Shown here piece after piece: positions 25,201-34,612 of a stretch of DNA of 64,000 nt. This DNA is from Isoetes taiwanensis. Lineage: Eukaryota; Streptophyta; Lycopodiopsida; Isoetales; Isoetaceae. A program made the translations under genes and the position numbers. Each line of letters starts with the position of its first letter. Within the stretch, counting starts at the first letter, position 1. The notes under the pieces were generated by a model, which saw only the letters and a list, made by a program, of their open reading frames with translations, had not been told where the DNA came from and made no database searches. The stretch is from assembly GCA_021234155.1 (NCBI GenBank), contig JAJEKV010000137.1, positions 556,001-620,000 of the forward strand, given 5' to 3'.

Positions 25201-25420
25201 AGGAGATTGATTGTGCTAAGGTTGTTCGGTAGTAGCAGCAACCCCCATGCCCCCGCTTTCCTCGTGCAATCATTGAAGATTGAGTAGTCCGGTATCCCGG
25301 CAAGTCGGCATCCCAGTGGTCCCGCGATGCTCCCATGTTTCCATGAGGAAGATGAGATCCATGTCCAAGGGTGATCGAAGTTGAGACTATCTCCCTTCGC
25401 CATGGGAAGCCCCGACAATT
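22300..25420 (-). pseudogene. LINE A ORF2: endonuclease-reverse transcriptase, frameshifted
   Basis: Apurinic-type endonuclease blocks are visible in successive frames: METWEH (catalytic Glu block, about 25340), FVVATATFHMRK (about 25120), LLGDFNARG (about 24980) and DSDHLPLYLKL (about 24650). The RT follows: NGKAPDLDGI (about 24020), QAGFRPRHSTIDHIFALRTL (about 23680), CCFVDFAKAFDTV (A box, about 23620), GVRQGCPLSPTLF (about 23450), IYADDVDLLA (catalytic YADD, about 23330) and STYKYLGVEF (thumb, about 23140). Toward 22400 the frame reads as the linker region seen in LINE B. ORF2 cleaves target DNA and copies the RNA at the nick. At least four frame changes make it inactive. Confidence 0.85.
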
Positions 25421-25759
25421 CCGGGGAGACCATCGCGGAGGCACAATTCCTATTTGTTGGCGAGGGCGCAGTGGGGATCCCGATGGCGGCGGCGAGGGGG
25501 GATGGCAGAGGTGGAAGCGGCCGAGATGTCGCGAGCAATGAAGGTGAGGCAACTTTGGGCAGCTCGAGATGTCGCGAGCAAATGTAAGGCGGAGGCAACT
25601 TGAGCGTGGTCTGTTGTAAACCAGAGGCGGCAGCTGGCCTCGCCGTAGGCCGGAGGGTTAGCAAGATTCGTAGTAGCATTCGGGCGTTGAAAATTTGCAT
25701 CTTGCCCGGATCCGGCCCCTGCAGCTCCTCCCTCGCCTCATAATGCTTTTAACTTTGCC

Positions 25760-27185
25760 AACTCATGCCTCAAGGCGGTCTTTTGTTGGGCCGGGTCGTC
25801 TCGGTCAATATACGGCGATTCCCTTTAGCCGCCTACCGGGCGCAGATGGTCGCTTTCACTTGCGCATCTCGTCGGTGGAACGTGACCACCGATGGCGGTT
25901 CGGGTGCCGGGCGCCATGGCGTCTCGCCCTAATAATGTTTACCAAGCATGGGGAATGTCATTCGAGCAAGAATCAACATTTGGAGCCTTAATGAGGTCCT
26001 CCCCGCCTCTTACGTCGCCACGCACCACCACATTGTGGCTTCTCCGCCTCAACTCTTGGAGCTCTCACCGTTGGGTCAATCCCCGCCCCGGACAACAGAG
26101 TTGTTTGTTTGTCGGCGGGGCATATAGGTCAGGCCTACATTGGGGCGGGGGTGGCATGGAGCCGGCTTGGGGTGCAGAGTAGATGGCCCCGGGCCGATGC
26201 CTTGCGGACTCTGGGCAGTGGACTGCCGCGGGCGGTATAGTGGTCTCTCCTTCCTCAAGGCGGGAGCTTAGCTCCTGCTGAAATTGTTGTTGCTGCTTGT
26301 CGGTTCACGATGCACCGTTGCAATTGCTCATGAGCATCCGCATTGAGGCCCTTGCCTTGTTCAAGAATGGCTCGCCCTCGGCTCTGCATCTTCGATCTTG
26401 GGCTGCGAGCTATGCTCCGGTTTCTGCAGCGAGTCCAAGATAGGGTTCATTGCACCCACTTCTTGTGTCTCGACCCTCCTTTGAAGGGCTCTCAATTGTG
26501 GCTGGCTCTCTTCAAAAGCGACACGGACTTTTCGCATCACGCGGTGATCGGCCTCCTCGACCTCGGTCCGGCGGGAGATGGTTACCATTGTCTCTGCTCA
26601 ACACGTTGCTTGTCCCGTGTCATGGTTTCCATGGCGGTGTACAAGGAATGCGATGTCAACAAAGACTCTTCTTATCCTTCGCCTTTCAGAGTGCACTAGG
26701 CCCATCTTCAGTCTTTGTACCTCCATCTTTGGAAACACGCTGTTTTTCATTCGCCAGCTGCCTCTTGAGCAATTTGGGTGCGGAGGCCTGCATTTCCTCT
26801 GCCAAGCAAGCAATTCGAGCTCTGTTGCCCTCTGCCATTACTTGAACCTGTTTCCAGTGCTCCTCAACTACCTGGTTTGGTGGGGGGTGAAGCACCGGAT
26901 AATGACTGCCGCTAGGCTAGAGTATCTGTCATATGCCTGCCTAGCTATGCTTGTTGCACGAGACTTTGCCCGCGCTTCTCTTTTCAGTGTGCACCTGTCA
27001 ATTTTGCCAGTGTCATCTGGCCTGCGATTGGGAATGGCATCTATGTACTCCCCCAGTAGAAGTTTTGCTGCCATATCTGCGCTAGGTAGAGGGGACTGCG
27101 TATCAGCACCTTCCACATGCATATCTGTGGGGTTGGATGAAGGGACGTAGGGCTCGTCCGGCTCTTCTATCACTGGAGTTGCCAT
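25760..27185 (-). pseudogene. LINE A ORF1 remnant, coiled-coil protein
   Basis: Starts with ATG at 27185 (MATPVIEEPDEPYVPSS) directly after the 5' monomers. The first frame holds for about 105 residues (basic TLKREARAKSRA stretch). The reading then moves through other frames with strongly helical, charged text: EEHWKQVQVMAEGNRARIAC, EAQ/Glu-rich LRALQRRVETQEVGAMNPIL (about 26480), a Gln-rich run and a Pro-rich tail to about 26080. Long coiled coils are typical of LINE ORF1 RNA-binding proteins. No RRM or CCHC knuckle was recognised. Frameshifts mark it as defunct. The role is inferred from position and composition. Confidence 0.55.
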
Positions 27186-27202
27186 GAATACGGTGTCACC
27201 CT

Positions 27203-27700
27203 ACAGACGCTTGTCTGAAAGCCTCCAAGCACTTTGATGAGGCACAACCTCACGTCCTTTTACGGGGCGGCCGTCTGAAAAGCTTCCACGCACGGCAGCG
27301 GTAGCGAGCTTCCAAGTGCAAGAAGCAAGTCACGGGGCTCTTTCACCTTACGCACACACATGCGAAAAGTGTTCAAGTGCATAAATCAAGCGCGACCTCT
27401 AGTGCAACCTCGCCACCTTTTACGACGCTTGTCCGAAAAGCCTCCAAGCACTTTGATGACGCACAACCTCTCGTCCTTTTACGGGGCCCGCCCGAAAAGC
27501 TTCCACGTGTCGGCGGTAGCAGTTTCCAAGTGCAAGAAGCAAGTGCAGGCTCTTTCACCTTACAGACACCTGTCTGAAAGTGTTCAAGTGCATAAATCAA
27601 GCGCAGCCTCTAGTGCAACCTCTGCCACCTTACAGACGCTTGTCTGAAATGAAAATAAGCAATGGTTCTTCCCCCTTACAGACGCCCGTCTGCAAGGCTT
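27203..27700 (-). promoter_or_regulatory. LINE A 5' tandem monomers with CAGAC-N4-GTCTG dyads
   Basis: Two complete monomers (start points 27206, 27424 and 27635 for the GACGCTTGTC block, spacing 218 and 211 bp) and a partial third precede ORF1. Each includes GCCTCCAAGCACTTTGATGA, CTTCCACG, CCAAGTGCAAGAAGCAAGT and GTTCAAGTGCATAAATCAAG blocks. A perfect dyad CAGAC-N4-GTCTG lies at 27204-27217, 27563-27576, 27633-27646 and 27679-27692. Tandem 5' monomers act as promoters in mouse L1; promoter function here is inferred from position. Confidence 0.65.
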
Positions 27701-27739
27701 CAGCATGTAGATGCTTTAAGCCAAGGTGATTGGATGGTA

Positions 27740-28690
27740 TCACACCCTCTGAATCCCGTCTTAAAATCGGGTTGCAAAAACTTGTTGTTTTCTCCTCTCA
27801 GATCTTAAGCAAATGTGTACAAACCATATGTCTTTATAATCATCACAGAACAAGAATTCCAATGATATGCATTGCTCCCAAAACAGAGCTGCAGATCAAT
27901 AGATATGAAGAAAAGTATATAGTGCTGAAAAATCGAACAATGGAAACCCTAAAGCCAGCACTGAAAATCTGTTGTTTTTGCTCAGAAATCCTGTTTAAAC
28001 ATTAGCAACATAAAATATCTTTGAAAGAACTCTGAGAGAGCTTTCCAAAGATATAAATTTCATGAGAAACCGAGTCACAGAGAAAGAGATATGAGCAAAA
28101 ATGTAATATGAACCACAAAGTGGTGGTGCAGGCTGTAAATCTGTGTTTTTGCTGTGGAAACACCATTCAAACACATGCAAATCATATACCTTCAGAAAGA
28201 TCACTGAGGAAGCTTTTCAACGTGACAAGTTTCAGCTGAAACGGAGTTACAATCCGCCAGATACGATAGAAAATATGTGGACAATACCACGAGCACTGCA
28301 GGGTTTTTTTGTGCCCTCGATTTCCAGCCAGAAAGTTCGAGTTTTTGCAGAGGAAAAATTATTGAAAACATATACAAATTACATACCAATAGGAAGAAAT
28401 CTGAGATGACTTTCCAACGCAATAAATTTCAGCAGAAACGGAGTTCTTGATCTCCAGATATGATCAAAAGTGTTTGGGCAGCACCAGCAGCACTTCAGGG
28501 TTTTTTGGGACCCCAATTTGCAGCCCGAAAATCTGTGTTTCTGATGTAAAATAATCAGTGAAACATATGCAAATCACATACCGATAGAAAGAACTCTGAG
28601 ATGGCTTTCCAACGCAACAGATTTCGGCTGAAACGGACTTCCAGATCTCCAGTTATGATTGAAAACGTGTGACCGGCTTTCAGAGCGCCT
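27740..28690. repeat. Diverged tandem array, 170-197 bp period
   Basis: The block AAATCTGTGTTTTTG (variants at 27965, 28137, 28332, 28529) recurs with spacings of 172, 195 and 197 bp. Each copy continues with ACATATGCAAATCACATACC, AGAAAGAACTCTGAGATGGC, TTTCCAACGCAA, TTTCAGCTGAAACGGAGTT and CTCCAGATATGAT. It ends near a CCTAGGGTTTCAGAGCG block. No ORF is conserved between copies. It lies directly upstream of the LINE A promoter but is unrelated to its monomers. Confidence 0.75.
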
Positions 28691-28787
28691 AGGGTTTCAG
28701 AGCGTAAAAGGAGCTAAGGCTATCCCAAGCTCCTTGAAGAGTATAGGAGGATGCTTGTTGTTGTTCCCATCTTATTAGTCATGGCTA

Positions 28788-29215
28788 TTGTGTGGAGAAC
28801 GAGTACTTCTATCCCATCAATGCGATCAAACTTGTGATAGCACTAATCGAACTGTATGGTTGTTATTACTTTGCGAAAGCAAACTTATCTGCAGTAGGGG
28901 CTTTCCAAAGAGATTTTTAGCAAATCTTGCTATAGACATGTATGGAAAAAGCTTGTATATTTTTGAGCAAATACCAAATTGGATATCATATCAATCGGTT
29001 ATGATAGTTTAAAGTTATGCTAATCATGGCAGAATGGAAGAGGCCCTTCAATACTTGGTAGCAATGCATATGCAGGGATGCAAGTTTCTTGGACTGTTAT
29101 AATATGAGGATATGCTTGGAAAGGCATGCTCAATGACATCTCTTCTTTTTAACAAATGCATGTGAAAGATTTGGTTATATGGAATGTTATAATCTCTTCA
29201 TATGCTCGTGATGGG
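28788..29215 (+). pseudogene. Second PPR pseudogene fragment
   Basis: The plus strand reads ANLAIDMYGKSLYIFEQIPNWI followed by a stop and then SYANHGRMEEALQYLVAMHM-Q-G, and downstream of further stops a scrap with SMTSLLFNKCM. These are PPR helices of the PLS class (NALIDMYGKCG.., SYA.HGR.EEAL). Stops and frameshifts show it is dead. It shares no obvious recent ancestry with the PPR pseudogene at 9.7 kb beyond the family. Confidence 0.65.
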
Positions 29216-29340
29216 GGCCTATGCATAAAGTTGGGGTACGTTTTTTTGGTCGACGACACATTGTGCGTGTGGGGTGCTTTACATAGTGCATAATTAGGTT
29301 ATAACGTTTTTATGCCCGTCAGCAAGAAGGGGTATTTAGA

Positions 29341-29623
29341 GCCGGGTAAGAGCATGTTAGGGCCTACATGTTTTGGAAACTACCTGGAAAATACTCTGGG
29401 TAGTCAAAGATGATGATATATTTGAGTTCTTAACATCTTCTCGACAGCACAAAGTACCTTACAACATGTATATACTACTACTCTTGAACATAACACAATT
29501 TCTTTTAGTCGATCTTGCAGTCTAGGTACTTGAAAATACAATTATGTACTTGCACAGAAGTACACAGAAAAGTACCTTTTTGGTAATTTTTTATGTAGGC
29601 CCTAACATGCTTTCACCCAGCCC
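29341..29623. mobile_element. MITE-like element with AGCATGTTAGGGCCTACAT termini
   Basis: AGCATGTTAGGGCCTACAT (29351-29369) has a perfect 19-bp inverse at 29593-29611. Similarity extends outward (GCCGGGTAAG against GGGCTGGGTGAA read on the other strand). The roughly 220 bp between are non-coding. The size and structure fit a MITE. No target duplication was certain. Confidence 0.6.
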
Positions 29624-31923
29624 GCGTAATTTTGGTGGAGGGCTTCTAAGCCCCCGTAATTCTGTTGGAGGAGGCCAAGGTTTGTTATCCAAGTCATCGA
29701 CATCGATCCAGTTGCAACAAATGGATCTACCAATTTTTGGCGGCGTTGTGCTACTAGAATCCAATTTTGAAAAAAGGAAACACAATTCTTACTGCTCCTA
29801 AAGTAATTTTTTGAATTGCACTTGTTTTTTTAGTCTTAAATTTTTGAAAGATATGCAATGGATCTCGTTGAACGATATGCAGTAGAATTTCAAGCCAAAT
29901 TTGTTGGGCAAGATCCAGAGGCCTTGGCTGTTGCACTTGGATAAAATTTGGAAATTCCTATGCCAAGCTTGGATGTGCAAACAGAAAGCCCAATTCATTT
30001 GGAAAACTAATGGGATGTAGATTCTTGCTCATCTCAATCATCTCAATTGCAGCATGAATCTTCACCTTGTAAAGGTACTTGCAATAAGACATGTTCTTGT
30101 GTATCTCCCAATACTGCTTGCAAGAGAATCATGATAGAAAGAAGAAGATTGCAAAGGATTAGGAAGAGGAAGAGGGAGAAATTGGCCCTGAAGATAGATA
30201 AGTGCATTAAGAGGCATAGTAAAAGGAGAGAAGCAGCGTATGGGCAAACAAATATTGGACTTCATCCACAAGGTATGTAGAGATTTACATGCTGAAGATA
30301 GAACGTAGGTGAATTGTAGAGTAGCAGAACCGCTTCCAGAATTTAAAATGATTGGATATAAAGCTTCGAATGTCTACAAACATGTTGTAGACAATGTAAA
30401 AAATAATTTTGCCACTAACAAACTTGCTAGAAGTAGAGATAAAAACCAGGCAAGATCATCCACTATGATGATGGCTATAAGTTCTTGTAGCAATTGTACT
30501 GCTGAGGCAAAAGCACTCAATTTGCAGAGGAAGGCTATCTATTCTGCTCTTGATAAGAGGCTGATTGCTGATTTTGGAGGTCCATGATCAATGTTTAAGA
30601 GGAAAGCAAAATCTGATCGTCTTTTTTATAAGGAGCATGAAGACGTCTATAACTTTTGGGTTTCCAAGACAAGGTTTTCTCTGAATAAGTGGCAGGTTAT
30701 TAAGTTAAGAAGACATATAAATGGTGAAAAGATAGCAAAACCGTAGAATTTGCATCCAATCCACTTTTTAGAAGAATCACAGATATGTACATTCAATTTT
30801 TTATGTTCAAAGGTGTGAATACACATTAACTTGTTTAGAATTATTAATGCAGGTCGTGTTTTACAAACAGTTCAAACTTCAATATCCAATCACAAAAATT
30901 GGATTGAGGCTCTTTGAGGCTTTGGAGCCAAAATTTGTGAGGAGATTTAAGGAGAGAGAGACACGTTGTTGCATCTACTATATACGTGTTGAGTTTGTAA
31001 GGCAAGCAATCAATAAGATGAGAAGAGAATTCCACGGGTCCAATTGTATATGTAAATGCGCTATTTGTGGATGAAGACAAAATTGTGGGGCACACATGCA
31101 CACTTTCAATAGTGTGAGTGAGATGTGGAGGTCCTTGGTGTGTCCAAAAGATGATGACATCCCTTGGCATAAGTCGAAGTGTTTGCCAATGGATTGCACA
31201 AATTGTTATCTAAAATCTTTCCTCAAGTATCCAAACGAGAAAAGTGAACTAAATAGGGTGGAGTGGAAGAATTTTGAAAAGGTATGTGTTAATTATGACT
31301 TTTGTGTCCTTGGCATCGTTTTTTATGAAGCAACATTGACAAGATGAAATACTATTTTTGTTGCTGCAAGTGAAAGAGACTTATTGAAGGATGTCGATGG
31401 AAAACCAAATGAGAAGATCAAGAACGCCATGAAGTTGGTTTATAAAAACACTTCAGCACATGAATTCATGGAGCATGTTGCTGCTGTAATTAAGCAGTTC
31501 ATTCCTCATAATTATGTGGCAAGATGGCAAGCTGATCAGTTCAGGGAGTATTTACAATCATTTCCAGAAGATGATGTTGTCTCCGTCATTGACTATGCAG
31601 AGAATTATAGTTTTAAGATTCAATAGGAGATTCAAATGCTGCATTGGAGGAATGATCAATGCTCTATACTAGTTCATTTAACTTATAGGCATGCAAAGAA
31701 TGGGAAGTTCCAAACATTACAATTGGTGACTGCAAGTTAGTGAAAGAAACTCATTTTTAGATATCTGATGATTGGGAACATGGCAGCCCATTCATGCAGT
31801 ATTGCTTGCAGAAGCATGCTGACTACTTGCCTTCACAAGGTATATCATATATGAAGTCATGGTCATTGGAAAAGAGATACATGGTCACAAGTCATAGTCA
31901 TTGGAAAAGAGATACATACCACT

Positions 31924-32964
31924 ATGAAGCTTGATGAGGAGCCGTTAGAGCAAGTAAAACAGTATAAATACTTGGGTATTGAATTTACAAGCAACTACAA
32001 ATGGAAAACAGGAGTGCAAAAACGTATTGCTGGTGATCTGAGATGCCTCTATAGCACGATGAGCATGTGGAAGAACTTGCGCATTTGGAAATGGCATATG
32101 AGAAAACTCATGTATAAAATGCTTGTTCAAACAACAATTCTATATGGATGTCAAGCTTGGGGTCCTGGTCTCTCAAGAGAACTCTGGAAAGAGGTCAAAA
32201 AGGTGCAGAAACGCTTTCTTTTGGCTAAATTAGGAGTGAAGCAACAAATTCCATATGCTATGATGTTGACTGAGACGGGACTCATTCCCTTGGAGGCTGA
32301 AGTGTTATGCCAAACCTTAGAGTATTTATGTAGAATGAAAAAGCTAGAAGATAACAGGCTTCCCCACCTTGCACTTTTGGAATCCTATACAAGAGTTGGG
32401 CTAGGTTGGTACACACAGCTAGCAAGTTGGCTAGAATATTGGGGCATGGACATCAATAATCTCCCAGACACTACCATTGGCATTAGGGATTATGTCATAC
32501 ATAGTGTGACTCAGAAGTTGTGGTCTGAAGAGGGAGTGAAGATGGAGTTCTACTGTAAGGAAGTGAACCCGATGCTGATTTATGAGGAACAAGAGTATCT
32601 AAAAGCAAACATTTCAAAAAGAAAGAAACAGTTAATTGCGCAGCTCAGATTAAGCTCGCACAGGCTTGAAATTGAAATGGGAAGACATGATAGGATCCCC
32701 AGGAGTGATCGGATCTGTTCTTGCTGTTGGCTCGTGATGATCAAAGACGAACAACATGCTTTCGTAGAGTGTCCAAACTTTCAACACTTGCACGAAGAAT
32801 TTGGGATCACTGAATCTAGATTTTCTGAGCTCCTTAAGATCGACCCGTCCAAGCTTAGAGACTACTTACAATCTTGGTGGACTTACCGAAAGGAAACTCT
32901 TGATCTTATAGCATTTATAGAGTCTTACATTGAAACAGACACAAATAAGTTGTTAGACACATAA
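31924..32964 (+). CDS. LINE B ORF2 C-terminal part (RT thumb, linker, zinc knuckle)
   Basis: This 346-codon open frame begins after the catalytic RT core. It reads VKQYKYLGIEF (RT thumb signature, residues about 11-21), ILYGCQAWGP and AKLGVKQQIPYAMMLTETG (linker), LSSHRLEIEMGRHDRIPRSD, and a zinc-binding motif CSCC...DEQHAFVEC (C-x2-C-x9-H-x4-C) near residue 270. This is the usual end of R1/Jockey/Tx1-like ORF2 proteins. The frame also reads back to about 31888 (VIVIGKEIHTT). Without the catalytic YADD it cannot be autonomous. The linker resembles the decayed end of LINE A, so the two are relatives. Confidence 0.8.
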   Translation: MKLDEEPLEQVKQYKYLGIEFTSNYKWKTGVQKRIAGDLRCLYSTMSMWKNLRIWKWHMRKLMYKMLVQTTILYGCQAWGPGLSRELWKEVKKVQKRFLLAKLGVKQQIPYAMMLTETGLIPLEAEVLCQTLEYLCRMKKLEDNRLPHLALLESYTRVGLGWYTQLASWLEYWGMDINNLPDTTIGIRDYVIHSVTQKLWSEEGVKMEFYCKEVNPMLIYEEQEYLKANISKRKKQLIAQLRLSSHRLEIEMGRHDRIPRSDRICSCCWLVMIKDEQHAFVECPNFQHLHEEFGITESRFSELLKIDPSKLRDYLQSWWTYRKETLDLIAFIESYIETDTNKLLDT

Positions 32965-33029
32965 CATTATCGATGTACTATTTTTTTTCGCCTTATGGAC
33001 CTGAGGGTCTTTAAACAGGCGTGATTTAA

Positions 33030-33051
33030 ATCAATCAATCAATCAATCAAT
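33030..33051. repeat. (AATC)n 3' tail of LINE B
   Basis: Five AATC units end the LINE. A tetranucleotide tail instead of poly-A is known for several LINE clades. Compare the (ATCT)n tail at 40996-41023. Confidence 0.8.
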
Positions 33052-33348
33052 ATTCCAAGCATGTTCTTTGGTCCGATGGGTGCGCAGCGCAATTCAAGTC
33101 TTCTAGGGCATTCTATCATTTAGGAAGGTTTTTCGAGAGGAATGGAATCCTTTCAATGGAATTTCTTTGCATCATCACATGGCAAGGGTGACCATGATCG
33201 TGCTGGGGCTGTAATAAAGAGAATTCTCACAAGTGAGATGCTAAAACGGGATGGCATACCCCTACGGAATGCAGAGGATGCAGTAAGGTTCTTGATATGG
33301 TACTTCACGTTGAAGAGGAGCTTGAAAGAAGATAACATCAGCCGATAA

Positions 33349-34340
33349 GGGTAAAATCCAATCAGTCAATAGATTTAACAACCACATCTATGCTCATGCA
33401 ATAACTTGTCGATCTTCATGGTGTACAGACACTTCTAGCTGATATGGATTGACCAACTTTGCAGGAAGGTACGTTATGATTGTAGTACGTTGAAATAAGT
33501 TTCAAGTTCGACAATTATAGGCACCCTAGAAATACATTTTTCTCATTCTCTTCGATAAGTTTAAGTTATGATCTAACCCAGCTACTGACTCCTTGAGGAA
33601 ACTCCCTCATAGAGGTTGGCAAACTCAACTGAACATATTGCACTTGATCATATGGCAAACTCATGGATACTTAATAAAATATACGCCAATCCTTATATTA
33701 GTGTTAAAATATACGCCAATCCTCCTAACCTTCCATGAGAGTACATCACCCACCGTTTGAAACCGCGTGACCGAAGCCAACAACGGCACCAAGAGAGGGC
33801 TATACACCTCAATGAAAGATCAACCCTAGCAATACTCGAGATTGGCAATGACACCCACCATCGGCATGGCACAATTCAACTGTGGCACACCAGGCGAGGA
33901 TCACTACCTCAGTCTAGGACTCACTGAAACACTAACACTAAATCTCTCTTCAACTCCCTAACACTACTAATGTTGTCGATAAAAAGGGTAAGGCAACAAA
34001 AGTTCTATTTCTTTTTTTTTTTCTTTTGTTTTTTTTTTCTTTATTTCTTTTTCGTCATTTTTATAACTTTATCTATAGAAATAAGTCTGGCTTCGTCCAT
34101 AGAACAAGACGCTCTCCATCATCATGCCCCTCGATGGAGGGGGGCAACAGGCAAGGGCCTAACCATGGACTCTACCTAGATCTAGAAAAACGAAAGAAAC
34201 AACAAACAAAATCCAACTAATTTTGGCCTAAAAACTAAGAAAAAGGTAAGAAAAAACAAAAAAGGGCACAGGTTGTGGAGCAGGGCGCAGAAGAATTACC
34301 TTTTTTTGCGCAAAAGAATGGAAACGACGCCGCACATATA
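33349..34340. other. Spacer with simple-sequence T-rich tract
   Basis: Contains AAAATATACGCCAATCCT twice (33677 and 33705) and a T/C-rich tract at 34009-34070. No gene recognised. Confidence 0.5.
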
Positions 34341-34344
34341 TAAA

Positions 34345-34612
34345 AAAAAAAATTTCGCGTAAGCGAAACAACTGTTTTACGCGAAACAACTGTTTCGCTT
34401 CGCGTAAGCGAAACTGTTTTTCGCTTACACGAACAAAAAATTGTTTCGCGTAAGCGAAGCTTCGATTTCGCTTACGCAACATTTTTTTCCCGTAAGCGAA
34501 ACAGTTGTTTCGATTACGCGGAAAAAAAAAAAGAAAAAAAAAGGTCATCGCGCGTAAGCAAAACCTTTTACGTGAAAGATTTTTCGCGTAAGTTTCGCTT
34601 ACGCGAATTTTT
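34345..34612. repeat. Cluster of TTCGCGTAAGCGAAAC-type palindromic repeats
   Basis: About ten copies of GCGTAAGCGAAAC or its inverse lie within 270 bp, for example TTTCGCGTAAGCGAAAC near 34353, TTTACGCGAAACAACTGTTT near 34377, TTCGCTTCGCGTAAGCGAAA near 34395 and TTTCGCTTACGCGAA near 34604. They alternate in orientation, so many hairpins are possible, and A/T runs separate them. A minus-strand 106-codon frame across the cluster (Arg/Phe-rich, LREAKQLFRV) is a product of the repeat, not a gene. Confidence 0.8.

Larger units (their letters stand above)
22080..27700 (-). mobile_element. LINE A: near-full-length, decayed non-LTR retrotransposon
   Basis: On the minus strand the order is 5' tandem monomers (27203-27700), ORF1 (27185 down to about 25760), ORF2 with endonuclease and reverse transcriptase (about 25420 down to 22300), then a 3' hairpin. 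All modules of a non-LTR retrotransposon are present and collinear, but both ORFs carry several frameshifts. The RT style (AGFRPRHSTIDHIFALRTL) differs from the L1-type LINE at 45.4-52.1 kb, so the genome hosts at least two LINE lineages. The element is distinctly more GC-rich than its surroundings. Confidence 0.85.
31852..33051 (+). mobile_element. LINE B: 5'-truncated non-LTR retrotransposon with (AATC)n tail
   Basis: The insertion lies inside the DDE transposon gene. It contains only the 3' part of a LINE ORF2 (31888-32964), a short 3' UTR and a terminal (AATC)n run at 33030-33051. At the 5' end a block of about 36 bp (GTCATGGTCATTGGAAAAGA, 31858; variant 31894) is doubled. That is a common scar of incomplete target-primed reverse transcription. 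The ORF is uninterrupted, so the insertion is fairly young. A target duplication could not be delimited because both flanks are AT-rich. Confidence 0.75.
29858..33345 (+). pseudogene. DDE-type transposon gene with N-terminal cysteine cluster, split by a LINE
   Basis: A conserved but broken coding unit. It reads MDLVERYAVEFQAKFVGQDP at 29858; a cysteine cluster PCKGTCNKTCSCVSPNTACK with a basic tail (30065-30180); FWVSKTRFSLNKWQVIK (30650); a possible intron (30810-30852); YPITKIGLRLFEALEPKFV (30880); HNYVARWQADQFREYLQSFP (31510); VIDYAENYSFKIQ (31585; candidate first catalytic Asp at 31591) and ISDDWEHGSPF (31757). After LINE B it resumes in register with VLWSDGCAAQFKSSRAFYHL (33060) and WNFFASSHGKGDHDRAGAVI (33157). 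The D...D...(N/H) layout resembles a family of uncharacterised eukaryotic transposase-like proteins. I do not assign a superfamily. Stop codons interrupt the text, for example at 30586 and 31348. Confidence 0.65.

Noticed and set aside
25381-27150. Long plus-strand frames across LINE A (for example 26578-27150)
   Set aside because: They are antisense shadows of the GC-rich minus-strand LINE ORFs and have no recognisable content of their own.
27204-27692. CRISPR-like array because of regularly repeated dyads
   Set aside because: Spacing is about 210 bp with conserved, not unique, intervening sequence, and the setting is a plant LINE promoter.
34228-34548. 106-codon minus-strand frame rich in Arg, Phe and Ala
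   Set aside because: It is a direct translation of the TTCGCGTAAGCGAAAC palindrome cluster and flanking A/T runs.
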